38,824 nucleotides of DNA from Candidatus Gottesmanbacteria bacterium RIFCSPHIGHO2_02_FULL_39_14 (GTDB taxonomy: Bacteria > Patescibacteriota > Microgenomatia > 2-02-FULL-39-11): the NCBI GenBank assembly GCA_001779205.1, contig MFJM01000023.1:1-38824 (forward strand), read 5' to 3'. The translations under genes were made by a program, and so were the position numbers. Under the pieces are notes generated by a model. The model did not search any database. It was not told where the DNA came from and was given only the letters and a program-made list of their open reading frames with translations. Positions within the stretch are counted from its first letter, which is position 1. Each line of letters begins with the position of its first letter. Below are positions 32,362 through 38,824 of the stretch, piece after piece.

Positions 32362-32367
32362 TTTTTT

Positions 32368-32467
32368 GTCATCTCGAGCGTATGCGAGAGATCTAGCGAA
32401 GCGTAATATTTTTATTTTACGGTCCGATTTCATTCGGACCTAGATTTCTCACTTTGTTCGAAATGAC
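32368..32467. repeat. Nested palindromic repeat element between recO and glyS
   Basis: A left arm (32368-32396, GTCATCTCGAGCG... ending ATCTAG) and a right arm (32440-32467, CTAGATTTCTC... ending GAAATGAC) form an imperfect inverted repeat of about 28 bases. Between them lies a perfect 7-bp hairpin (GGTCCGA / TCGGACC, 32421-32440). The arms resemble the dispersed GTCATTTCGAGCGAAGCGAGAAATCT-type palindromes seen in many CPR and Bacteroidetes genomes; that comparison is from memory. There is no T-run, so it is not a typical terminator. In one frame it reads LRFARSLAYARDDKK, which gives false N-terminal extensions. Confidence 0.75.
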
Positions 32468-32468
32468 C

Positions 32469-33020
32469 CTATAGTAATTTTGATAATAAAACATTGCTCT
32501 GAATTTTTCTCTCACAAACTTCTTCCAAAACCGTATCCAAGACTCTACCAACCAATTTTTTATCCCGCGGAAGAAATCCCAACTCCATCAAGAGAAAATT
32601 AGCAAAATCCTCAGTTAATTTTATCTCATCGACAGTGAAAGCACTATTTAATATGTGCAAATCGGAAAGCAGACGATTAAAAATAAGAGATTGCTCTTCC
32701 TTTTCAGGAAGAAGTTTATTGATTAATTCAATCATTTTATAAGCGCAAGCAATCCGCGAAAGGTGTGTTTTTAGTTCAGAAAAATGATTTAGCGGTTCGA
32801 CATCTGTAACAATATCGAAAGTTTTACCTTTGGCTAAATACAATTTTACATGGTTTAACAGATCCAAGTGGGGAGATCGACGACTGTTAATTTTTCTTAT
32901 ACCCCGGGCTAAGACAATCATAAGGCCCTGATCTTTTGATAAGACGGTTAAACGATTATCTGTCTCACCTATTTTATTTTTCCTGACAACCAGGCATTCA
33001 ATCTTGTAAGATCTGATCAT
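32469..33020 (-). CDS. recO: DNA repair protein RecO (short form)
   Basis: RecO helps load RecA onto SSB-coated single-stranded DNA in the RecFOR pathway. The N-terminal OB fold is clear: YKIECLVVRKNKIGETDNRLTVLSKDQGLMIVLARGIRKINSRRSPHLDLLNHVKLYL. The helical C-terminal part follows (AYKMIELINKLLP, LLMELGFLP). It is only 183 residues against ~240. The C-terminal zinc finger with four cysteines is missing; one cysteine (EEVCERK) remains. Short RecO is common in CPR genomes as I recall. Its ATG overlaps the DUF4012 stop by 4 bases. The palindromic element begins 2 bases after the stop. Confidence 0.88.
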   Translation of the reverse strand: MIRSYKIECLVVRKNKIGETDNRLTVLSKDQGLMIVLARGIRKINSRRSPHLDLLNHVKLYLAKGKTFDIVTDVEPLNHFSELKTHLSRIACAYKMIELINKLLPEKEEQSLIFNRLLSDLHILNSAFTVDEIKLTEDFANFLLMELGFLPRDKKLVGRVLDTVLEEVCERKIQSNVLLSKLL

Positions 33021-34924
33021 GGGATGATTAATGTCTTATCGGTTTCGAGGATGAATTTATCATGAAACTTATTAAAATTAACTTCAAATTCATCCTTATC
33101 GGTACCAGGCTGTTTTTGGATTAATAAAGTATATGGTTTCTGACTAATTAATTTTTTTGGCAATTTATATTTTACTTTTACTTCAGCTGATCCTTGAGGT
33201 TTAATTGTTAAAAATCCTTCGAAAACGGTTTTCCCTGTTTCTTCATAGGAAAGTGTAGGTTGTTCCGACCCAGTAAATTCAATCAGGGTACTTCCCAAGG
33301 GAACGTAAATTCTCAACCAATTGCGGAGTATTCCGTTAAGACATAACTGACCTGCTTCCAGATTGCAGTTGGAGGCAGGTGCCGGATTCTTGTAGGTCAG
33401 GGAAAGAGAGTTAATAATCTCTCCCCCTTCCCGATTAATTTCCAGTTTGGCAATATTTTCCACAAAAAGATTGGACTTTGCGCCTGCGAAGTTTACATTA
33501 TTAACATGAAGATAATCACCCTCAAATTCTTTTATTCTCCCGGCGAAATTCAAAGATTCTATTCCCTTTTGAGCCTCTTCGTCCTTAAAATAGAAAAGAA
33601 TGTGTTTTTGTTGGGCCTCGCTAAGAAACATCTGAAACAGCTTTCCCCAATATTGTGAAGGCGAAACACCCAGAGCCCTTTGCATAATCTGATAGAGGAG
33701 TGTTCCAATAATGCCCTTTCGGTCTTCACGAAGATAGGCTACCGGACGGGTGGCATAATCTTCCAGTTCATAGATGACTTTGGGACAATCACAACGAGCA
33801 TCCAATTCCCCCCCGAAACTTCGTCCGGCAATACTAAATTCTCCAAGAATCTTAACTGTTTCAACCAGAACATGAGTATCGAGAGCAATAATTCCATTAT
33901 ATTGACCTAAGTCAACATCAGAATCGGACAAAAGCTTTTCGAAGGCATTCATAGATACCACAAAATCCGGTGATAGATTACTGTCTCTTAACTGATAGTT
34001 TTTAACATCCTTATGGTAAGTCAATATTTTCTCGGGAGCCGGAAATTGTCTTTTTTTGGCTTCGTCGAGTTTATAAATATCATCAGACCTTTCTACGGTT
34101 AATTTGCCTTTATCAACTTTGAAAATGGCAAAAGCCGTCATAAATCCGCCTGTTGCTCGGAGTTCGGCATCATTCTGAAAGATAATCAGATATCTTTGAC
34201 TTTCCCTCACGCCTAAAATTTGGGGCAGTTTTTTCAAAAAGGGCTGAGCCTCAACGAAAAGATCTGCTGTTTGGCTGAACAGTTCTTTACCTTTGACCAA
34301 TCTGTCTCTTATTTCCCTGTTACCTATTTTTTGGGGATAGCGGTTGAAATCAACTACTTCAATTTCTTTTTGAGCGAGGGTAAGTTTGGCGGCAATTTTA
34401 TCAATATTAGGAATAACTTTATCGATTGTCTCGATAGCTGTTTTTATTCTTTCATCAACTGTACCGGCAACAAATTTTGATTGACCTTTAAGGCCTAATA
34501 AATCGGCATAAGGAATGATTGTATTAACAGATTCCTCCAGAGCTTGAACCGAGTAAATGGCAGCCGAGATCAAATGACGAGAGTCTCTCTGGTATGGGCC
34601 GATAAGGGGAAAAAATGAAATCCAATTCAGTCTCTCTGCCGAATTGTCCAATTCATTTAAATCTTTTTTTAATTGATTAAGATTATTATTGACACCCTCC
34701 AAATCCTGATTTTTACCGGAGGTATAGACGGCGTTAGCGCTAATTCTGACACGTTGGACATCCTTTAAAAGCTCCCTTACGGGAAAATAAATTGCCAAAA
34801 CCAAACCCAGTATTAGTCCTACTATCAATCCTAGAGTGAGGAATAAGCTTTTTTTTTGTTTTGCCGCAGCGGGAATATTATCAGTGAAATTTATTTTAGT
34901 AAATCCCAGAACGGAATTAGCCAT
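33017..34924 (-). CDS. DUF4012 membrane-anchored protein
   Basis: Protein of 635 residues with a short cytoplasmic end, one membrane segment (about 26-48) and a long outer part. A helical region (50-225) with several heptad-like stretches is followed by the DUF4012 core, from about 235: RYLIIFQNDAELRATGGFMTAFAIF, SPDFVVSMNAFEKLL, GIIALDTHVLVETVKILGEFSI, and a C-terminal beta domain with LTYKNPAP and KVKYKLPKKL. DUF4012 has weak resemblance to LytR-CpsA-Psr enzymes, which attach glycopolymers to the wall, but no catalytic residues can be named. It sits directly after the sugar transferase, 1 base apart, so a role in placing surface glycans is a reasonable inference. Confidence 0.85.
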   Translation of the reverse strand: MANSVLGFTKINFTDNIPAAAKQKKSLFLTLGLIVGLILGLVLAIYFPVRELLKDVQRVRISANAVYTSGKNQDLEGVNNNLNQLKKDLNELDNSAERLNWISFFPLIGPYQRDSRHLISAAIYSVQALEESVNTIIPYADLLGLKGQSKFVAGTVDERIKTAIETIDKVIPNIDKIAAKLTLAQKEIEVVDFNRYPQKIGNREIRDRLVKGKELFSQTADLFVEAQPFLKKLPQILGVRESQRYLIIFQNDAELRATGGFMTAFAIFKVDKGKLTVERSDDIYKLDEAKKRQFPAPEKILTYHKDVKNYQLRDSNLSPDFVVSMNAFEKLLSDSDVDLGQYNGIIALDTHVLVETVKILGEFSIAGRSFGGELDARCDCPKVIYELEDYATRPVAYLREDRKGIIGTLLYQIMQRALGVSPSQYWGKLFQMFLSEAQQKHILFYFKDEEAQKGIESLNFAGRIKEFEGDYLHVNNVNFAGAKSNLFVENIAKLEINREGGEIINSLSLTYKNPAPASNCNLEAGQLCLNGILRNWLRIYVPLGSTLIEFTGSEQPTLSYEETGKTVFEGFLTIKPQGSAEVKVKYKLPKKLISQKPYTLLIQKQPGTDKDEFEVNFNKFHDKFILETDKTLIIP

Positions 34925-34925
34925 C

Positions 34926-35585
34926 TTAAACTGCTCCCTTGCCTGTAATCATGGCCAGGGGTGTTTTTAAAAGAATTTTAATATCATACCACAAGGATCG
35001 TTTGCGAACATAATCAGCATCCATAGCAATCCGTTTATCAAAATTGACTTCCGACCGGCCAGAAACCTGCCAATAACCGGTTATTCCCGGTTTGATTGAG
35101 AGAACTCTTCTGACTAAGGTTTTGGTAGTGGGATATTTTCTTTGCTGATTTTCGAGTTCATCCGGATAATAAGCCCTGGGACCTACCAGACTCATATCTC
35201 CTTTGAGAACATTAAGAAGTTGCGGCATTTCATCCAATGAATGCTTTCGCATAAATTTACCAAGAAAAGTCACCCGGGGATCTTTCTTTAATTTATAACT
35301 ATTTCTTTTGTATTTTGCATAAAGAGTTGAAAATTTGGGATCATGCCTTAATAACATATGGGCATTGACGATCATTGAGCGAAATTTATACATTTTAAAC
35401 AACCGACCATCCTTACCTACTCGTTCAGGAGTGTCTGCAAAAACTGGACCGAATTGATCAATTTTAATTAAAATTGCTAAAATGAGACAAAGCGGCGTAA
35501 ATAAAACCAATAAAACGGCGGACAGAACAATATCGATTATTCTTTTGGCAAAGCTATCATATAGTTCTCCCCGAATAATTTCCAT
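34926..35585 (-). CDS. Polyprenyl-phosphate sugar-1-phosphate transferase (bacterial sugar transferase family)
   Basis: Initiating glycosyltransferase that transfers a sugar phosphate from a nucleotide sugar to undecaprenyl phosphate to start an exopolysaccharide or glycan chain. It is ~219 residues, the size of the catalytic domain alone. It has [27 protein letters not shown] (reentrant membrane helix), [45 protein letters not shown] (active-site region) and [14 protein letters not shown]. The five-helix N-terminal part of WbaP/WcaJ is missing. A TTG at 35597 would add four residues; the ATG at 35585 is preferred. It follows manC by 12 bases and is probably co-transcribed. Confidence 0.92.
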   Translation of the reverse strand: MEIIRGELYDSFAKRIIDIVLSAVLLVLFTPLCLILAILIKIDQFGPVFADTPERVGKDGRLFKMYKFRSMIVNAHMLLRHDPKFSTLYAKYKRNSYKLKKDPRVTFLGKFMRKHSLDEMPQLLNVLKGDMSLVGPRAYYPDELENQQRKYPTTKTLVRRVLSIKPGITGYWQVSGRSEVNFDKRIAMDADYVRKRSLWYDIKILLKTPLAMITGKGAV

Positions 35586-35597
35586 ATTTTGCGGCAA

Positions 35598-36677
35598 TCA
35601 GACTAAGTGTTGATTTTCCGATTCACCTAATCTCTCCACTAATTTTTTTATTTTAGGAACTGAATTCTTATGACAGACTAAAACAACATCATGAGTATTG
35701 ACTACTAAATAACCGTTAAGATCAATGGTAACTACTAACTGATCCGTATAATTATAAACCAGGGAATCCAGACAATCAGTGACTACCACTTTTCCTCGAA
35801 CGACATTATTATTCCGTGAGGTTTGCAGCGCTTCTTTTAAGGCTTCCCAAGCACCTATATCACTCCAGCCTAAATCAGCCGGGATAACGTAAGCCATAGC
35901 TGGGTTTATTTTCTCTAGAATAGCATTATCAAAAGAAATTTTAGGCATCTGCGGATAAATTTTATCTAAAACGCTCTTAAAATTATTACTGACTGCTTTT
36001 TTTAAATCGACCATATGGCGGAAAATTTCCGGCTGAAATTTTTTAAAGAGCGTCCAAAGGAAAAGCGGAGTGGTGACAAAATAACCAGTATTCCAGGCAT
36101 ATCGTCCACTTTGAAAATAGCTTTCCGCTTCCTTTAAATCAGGCCGGTAGAAAAATGAAGAAAAAGTATAAAAAGGTATATTATCGATTGTTGTGGCAAT
36201 TTTGCCAAACTTGATCCAGCCTAAATTTTGACTGGCAAATCGGGGTTTTTGGCTAATAAAAATCATTTGCTGGGGTTTTTTAGAAATAACTGAACGACAA
36301 ACCTTGAGGATTTTTTTGAAAACCCCCATGTTTTTAATCAGATGATCACTCCAGAGTATAACGATCGGTTCCCGGGGATATTTTTTGACAAAAATCGAAG
36401 TAATTAAGGCAACGGCAGGACCAACATCTCTAGTTTCAGGTTCGACAATAATGTTTTCCTGTGGAAGAAAAGGTAATTGTTTCTGGACCGCGGATAGATA
36501 TTTATAATTAGTTGATAAATAGATATCTTTCCAGTCAAAATCCGGTAAAAGTCTCTCTATAGATAATTGGAGTGTCGACTTGTCATCGATAACCGCCTCA
36601 AATTGTTTTGGTGAACTTCTTCGGGAAAGCGGCCATAGTCTGGTTCCGACACCACCGGCAAAAACAATGGCTTTCAT
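35598..36677 (-). CDS. manC: Mannose-1-phosphate guanylyltransferase
   Basis: Makes GDP-mannose from mannose-1-phosphate and GTP. The nucleotidyltransferase signature AIVFAGGVGTRLWPLSRRSSPKQF is at the N-terminus. Others seen are NIIVEPETRDVGPAVALI, VILWSDHLI, WNTGYFV and PADLGWSDIGAWEAL. The protein is 359 residues, so it holds the GMP domain only and lacks the C-terminal phosphomannose isomerase domain of bifunctional ManC. It overlaps the glycosyltransferase by 4 bases (ATGA) and precedes the sugar transferase, so it likely feeds GDP-mannose to these enzymes. Confidence 0.93.
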   Translation of the reverse strand: MKAIVFAGGVGTRLWPLSRRSSPKQFEAVIDDKSTLQLSIERLLPDFDWKDIYLSTNYKYLSAVQKQLPFLPQENIIVEPETRDVGPAVALITSIFVKKYPREPIVILWSDHLIKNMGVFKKILKVCRSVISKKPQQMIFISQKPRFASQNLGWIKFGKIATTIDNIPFYTFSSFFYRPDLKEAESYFQSGRYAWNTGYFVTTPLFLWTLFKKFQPEIFRHMVDLKKAVSNNFKSVLDKIYPQMPKISFDNAILEKINPAMAYVIPADLGWSDIGAWEALKEALQTSRNNNVVRGKVVVTDCLDSLVYNYTDQLVVTIDLNGYLVVNTHDVVLVCHKNSVPKIKKLVERLGESENQHLV

Positions 36678-37822
36678 AATAATTGATAATCCAAATAATA
36701 TTGGTAAATTTTTTGTTTCATTTTCCGAATAAATATCTTCTTAGAAAAGCGAAGTGAATTATTCCTACAGATTTTTGGATCAAAACGATTTTTCAAGAAA
36801 GCTTTTATGGCTTTAATTAAAGCCTTTTCATTTTTATTATAGTAGAATAAACCAGTCGCTTTATCTATTATACTTTCAGTTGCACCACCTTCCTTCAAAG
36901 CGATTACCGGTCGGCCACAAGATTGCACTTCAAGAGGCGTTAAACCGAAATCTTCCATACCAGGAAAAATAAGAGCCAGGCAATTTTGATAATACCAACA
37001 CAATTTCTGATCTGTCAAACTTCCTTCGATAAATTCAACATTTTTTGGCGCAATTTTCTTAAGTCTTGCCTCATCAATACCTGAACCGATGATTTTCAAC
37101 CGGAATGGCAAATATTTAAAAGCGGACACAGCATAATCTAACCGTTTATAGGAAACTAACCTTGAAACAATCAAAAAATAATTTAAGAGAGGGGGAGACT
37201 TAGGCAAGACGAAAGCATCGGTATCAACAGGAGGGTATATTACTTCACTTTTTCGATGATAATAGTGGGTAATCCTTTTTTTTACCGTTTGGGAAATGGC
37301 TAAATAGTAATCAGGTCTTCGTGAAGAAATAATATCCCAGCGCCTCATGCTGGGAAAAACCATTTTCATACCATAGCGGACTAACGGATTTAATAGTCCG
37401 AATGAAGGTTGTCGGTAATATTCTTTAAAGCCACTCCATAAATATCGGGTTGGCGTTAAATTATAACAAATATGAAGTGTATCCGGTTTGGTAATAATAC
37501 ATTTGGCATCCTGAGAGGTAATACTTATGACAATATCGAAATCGTCAAAGGAAAATTTTTCAAAGATATAAGGAGTAATAAGTGGTAAAATTTCCTGCAA
37601 ACGGAATGAAGCGGGAAGAAATCTTATAAATGAATCTTCAATCTGAAAATGGTAAGCCCACTTAGCGCTTTTTTGATCATAGATAGCAGTATAGAGAGGA
37701 GAGGAAGGCCAAATTTCTTTTAAGGCAAGCAGGATTCTTTCCGCACCGCCGAATTTAACCACGCGATCGTAGACTAAAGCAACTTTTAAACTGGTATAAT
37801 CAGCCGCCTTTTTTTGATTCAT
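36674..37822 (-). CDS. Glycosyltransferase family 4, probable mannosyltransferase
   Basis: GT-B glycosyltransferase of 382 residues. The N-terminal acceptor domain begins VALVYDRVVKFGGAERILLALKEI, and DTLHICYNLTPTRYLWSGF resembles WbaZ-type mannosyltransferases. The C-terminal nucleotide-sugar domain has SEVIYPPVDTDAF, YFLIVSRLVSYKRLDYAVSAF, and the E-x7-E region in MEDFGLTPLEVQSCGRPVIALKEGGATE. The donor is probably GDP-mannose because manC follows with an ATGA overlap; the acceptor is unknown. It lies 7 bases after the sulfatase-like gene. A second, distinct glycosyltransferase is not seen in the window. Confidence 0.88.
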   Translation of the reverse strand: MNQKKAADYTSLKVALVYDRVVKFGGAERILLALKEIWPSSPLYTAIYDQKSAKWAYHFQIEDSFIRFLPASFRLQEILPLITPYIFEKFSFDDFDIVISITSQDAKCIITKPDTLHICYNLTPTRYLWSGFKEYYRQPSFGLLNPLVRYGMKMVFPSMRRWDIISSRRPDYYLAISQTVKKRITHYYHRKSEVIYPPVDTDAFVLPKSPPLLNYFLIVSRLVSYKRLDYAVSAFKYLPFRLKIIGSGIDEARLKKIAPKNVEFIEGSLTDQKLCWYYQNCLALIFPGMEDFGLTPLEVQSCGRPVIALKEGGATESIIDKATGLFYYNKNEKALIKAIKAFLKNRFDPKICRNNSLRFSKKIFIRKMKQKIYQYYLDYQLL

Positions 37823-37829
37823 TGTTTTA

Positions 37830-38824
37830 TTATTTATCCTTTTTTATTTCCAAAATCTTATAAGGATAGGTCATGTTGCCTAAATAATAGCGTTCTTCCA
37901 ATAAGGGGATATTTTGTTTCAAAAACTTATTAATGATCAACCTGAAGGAGTTAACCGGAGAACTAATTTTATTAAGCAATAAGTAGTCTCTATCAGGAAA
38001 ATAAACGGCATTGAAGATAGACATCTTGGTATCAATTTCCGACTTTTCCGCTTTTTCCCAATCAAAGTTATTTTTATCGTTTTCATATCTATTCGGATAA
38101 GGCCCTTCATCAGCCTGAAGAATAATTACTGAATTGGGTGTTTTTTCCAGGATGGCGTTGACGAGAATTGACAACCTGGAATTCAAAAAGACGAGTTGAT
38201 CCAAATATTTCCGGTTATTATCCAGCAATTTATCCTTATCGTCTGTCAAAAATCCTCCCTCAGCGTTAAAAACAAAAGGCTCGTGAGGAATTATTAAATG
38301 AGCAAAAACAAAAGTAGGCTCTTTATCTTCTGCCACTTTTGGAAGTTTATCTAACTGATAACGAATTCTTCTCCATTGTGCATATCTGGTATCTATAAGA
38401 GGCAGTTTAAATTCTCTGGCTAGAGGAAGGAAAACAGTATTATTAATTAAAACTGCCGAAAACTCAGAGATATAACCTAAATTGACAGTTATATCAGCCA
38501 ACCTGTTTTTACTGGTCGGCCACCACCAGGATCCGAAATGATAATAGCGATAACCGAATTTTTTTAATATGCGAGCTAATTGCTGGTTTTGAATCAGGTC
38601 AACGATAGGCATCCAATCCTTACTTTCTGCATCATTATTTTTTATTAATTCGTTTAAATAATTCAAATTAAGAGATGAGGCGATGGAATGAGCTGAAGAA
38701 TAATAATTAGCCCAACTGCCATTTATTATTTGGAAGCCTTTATCCTGTAAGTACTGTAAAAAAGGGGAATTGTCATACTGATAAATATTTAAAAGAGTAT
38801 CGGATGCGGCATAGCGATCGAGAA
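37830..38824 (-). CDS. Sulfatase/LTA-synthase-like alkaline phosphatase superfamily protein (5' end outside window)
   Basis: The frame is open to the right edge, so the N-terminus is outside the window; a TTG at 38666 is only internal. At the edge the protein reads LDRYAASDTLL...YDNSPFLQYLQDKGF, then SAHSIASSLNLNYL. This fits sulfatase-like proteins (LTA synthase, phosphoethanolamine transferase), where LDGY...S..L is the metal-binding start and the TA.S...SLN region holds the nucleophile. The later segments FVFAHLIIPHEPFVF and VIILQADEGPYPNRY match the HxPH.P and SDHG metal motifs, with Glu for His in the second. A membrane region ahead of the window is expected. It is the first visible gene of the surface-glycan group and may add phospho-groups to glycans or lipids, but the substrate is unknown. 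Confidence 0.72.
   Translation of the reverse strand, partial: LDRYAASDTLLNIYQYDNSPFLQYLQDKGFQIINGSWANYYSSAHSIASSLNLNYLNELIKNNDAESKDWMPIVDLIQNQQLARILKKFGYRYYHFGSWWWPTSKNRLADITVNLGYISEFSAVLINNTVFLPLAREFKLPLIDTRYAQWRRIRYQLDKLPKVAEDKEPTFVFAHLIIPHEPFVFNAEGGFLTDDKDKLLDNNRKYLDQLVFLNSRLSILVNAILEKTPNSVIILQADEGPYPNRYENDKNNFDWEKAEKSEIDTKMSIFNAVYFPDRDYLLLNKISSPVNSFRLIINKFLKQNIPLLEERYYLGNMTYPYKILEIKKDK

Noticed and set aside
32362-32433. N-terminal extension of GlyRS from ATG 32433
   Set aside because: The extra 24 residues are translated from the palindromic repeat element and are not part of the GlyRS family; the conserved protein starts at 32361 or 32352.
32421-32440. Perfect 7-bp hairpin as a transcription terminator after recO
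   Set aside because: There is no T-run on either strand after the stem; it is better explained as the core of the palindromic repeat.
1-38824. Alternative genetic code (UGA as glycine)
   Set aside because: Many genes use TGA as stop in tight ATGA overlaps, and no conserved glycine position falls on TGA.

Overview
The window looks like a piece of an AT-rich, streamlined bacterial chromosome of the Candidate Phyla Radiation (Patescibacteria), most likely the Microgenomates group. This is an inference from several signs: a compact division and cell-wall (dcw) cluster, a short RecO without a zinc finger, shortened Mur ligases, an archaeal-type GlmU-like enzyme, a DUF4012 protein, few Shine-Dalgarno sequences and many overlapping genes. 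TGA works as a normal stop (many ATGA overlaps), so the UGA-glycine code of Gracilibacteria/Absconditabacteria does not apply. No CRISPR array, transposase, integrase or phage gene was seen, and no gene-free stretch is longer than about 105 bases.

Layout. Left edge (1-1700): the 3' part of a probable alpha/beta hydrolase (+), a tRNA-Val(CAC) (-) and signal peptidase lepB (+). The tRNA and lepB are fired from abutting divergent promoters. From 1678 to the right edge every gene is on the minus strand, about 37 kb in one direction. In transcription order, from right to left: (a) 38824-32469, a surface-glycan module: sulfatase-like protein (cut by the window edge), GT4 glycosyltransferase, ManC-type nucleotidyltransferase, polyprenyl-phosphate sugar transferase, DUF4012 protein, then recO; (b) 32467-29039, a palindromic repeat element, glyS, a small anchored protein and a PilM-like/LytR_C fusion protein; (c) 29004-7196, the dcw cluster, starting at a sigma70-type promoter with three 10-bp-phased MraZ boxes: mraZ, rsmH, ftsL, ftsI, murE, pgeF, murC, murB, murA, glmU-like, alpha/beta hydrolase, membrane-anchored murF, DegT aminotransferase, FemAB-like transferase, dgkA, mraY, ftsW, murG, ftsQ, ftsA, ftsZ; (d) 7179-1678, ileS, rodA, rplU, rpmA and parB.

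How the genes work together. GlmU-like and MurA/B/C make UDP-GlcNAc and UDP-MurNAc-Ala. MurE/F extend the stem peptide, and MraY/MurG make lipid I and II on undecaprenyl phosphate (DgkA may supply the carrier). FtsW/FtsI polymerise and crosslink at the FtsZ/FtsA ring, with FtsQ/FtsL as scaffold. RodA probably serves elongation. PgeF proofreads stem peptides. FemAB-like and DegT enzymes suggest a modified or branched wall.

Most interesting points. MurE lacks the N-terminal UDP-sugar-binding domain, and in MurF that domain is replaced by about 190 residues of membrane segments, while MurC keeps it. murD is absent from its usual place. This raises the testable idea that late stem-peptide steps act on lipid-linked precursors at the membrane. 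Other points are the actin-fold/LytR_C fusion just upstream of mraZ, the clear MraZ operator, the divergent IleRS (MHKSW in place of KMSKS), and a repeat element that produces a false N-terminal extension of glyS.
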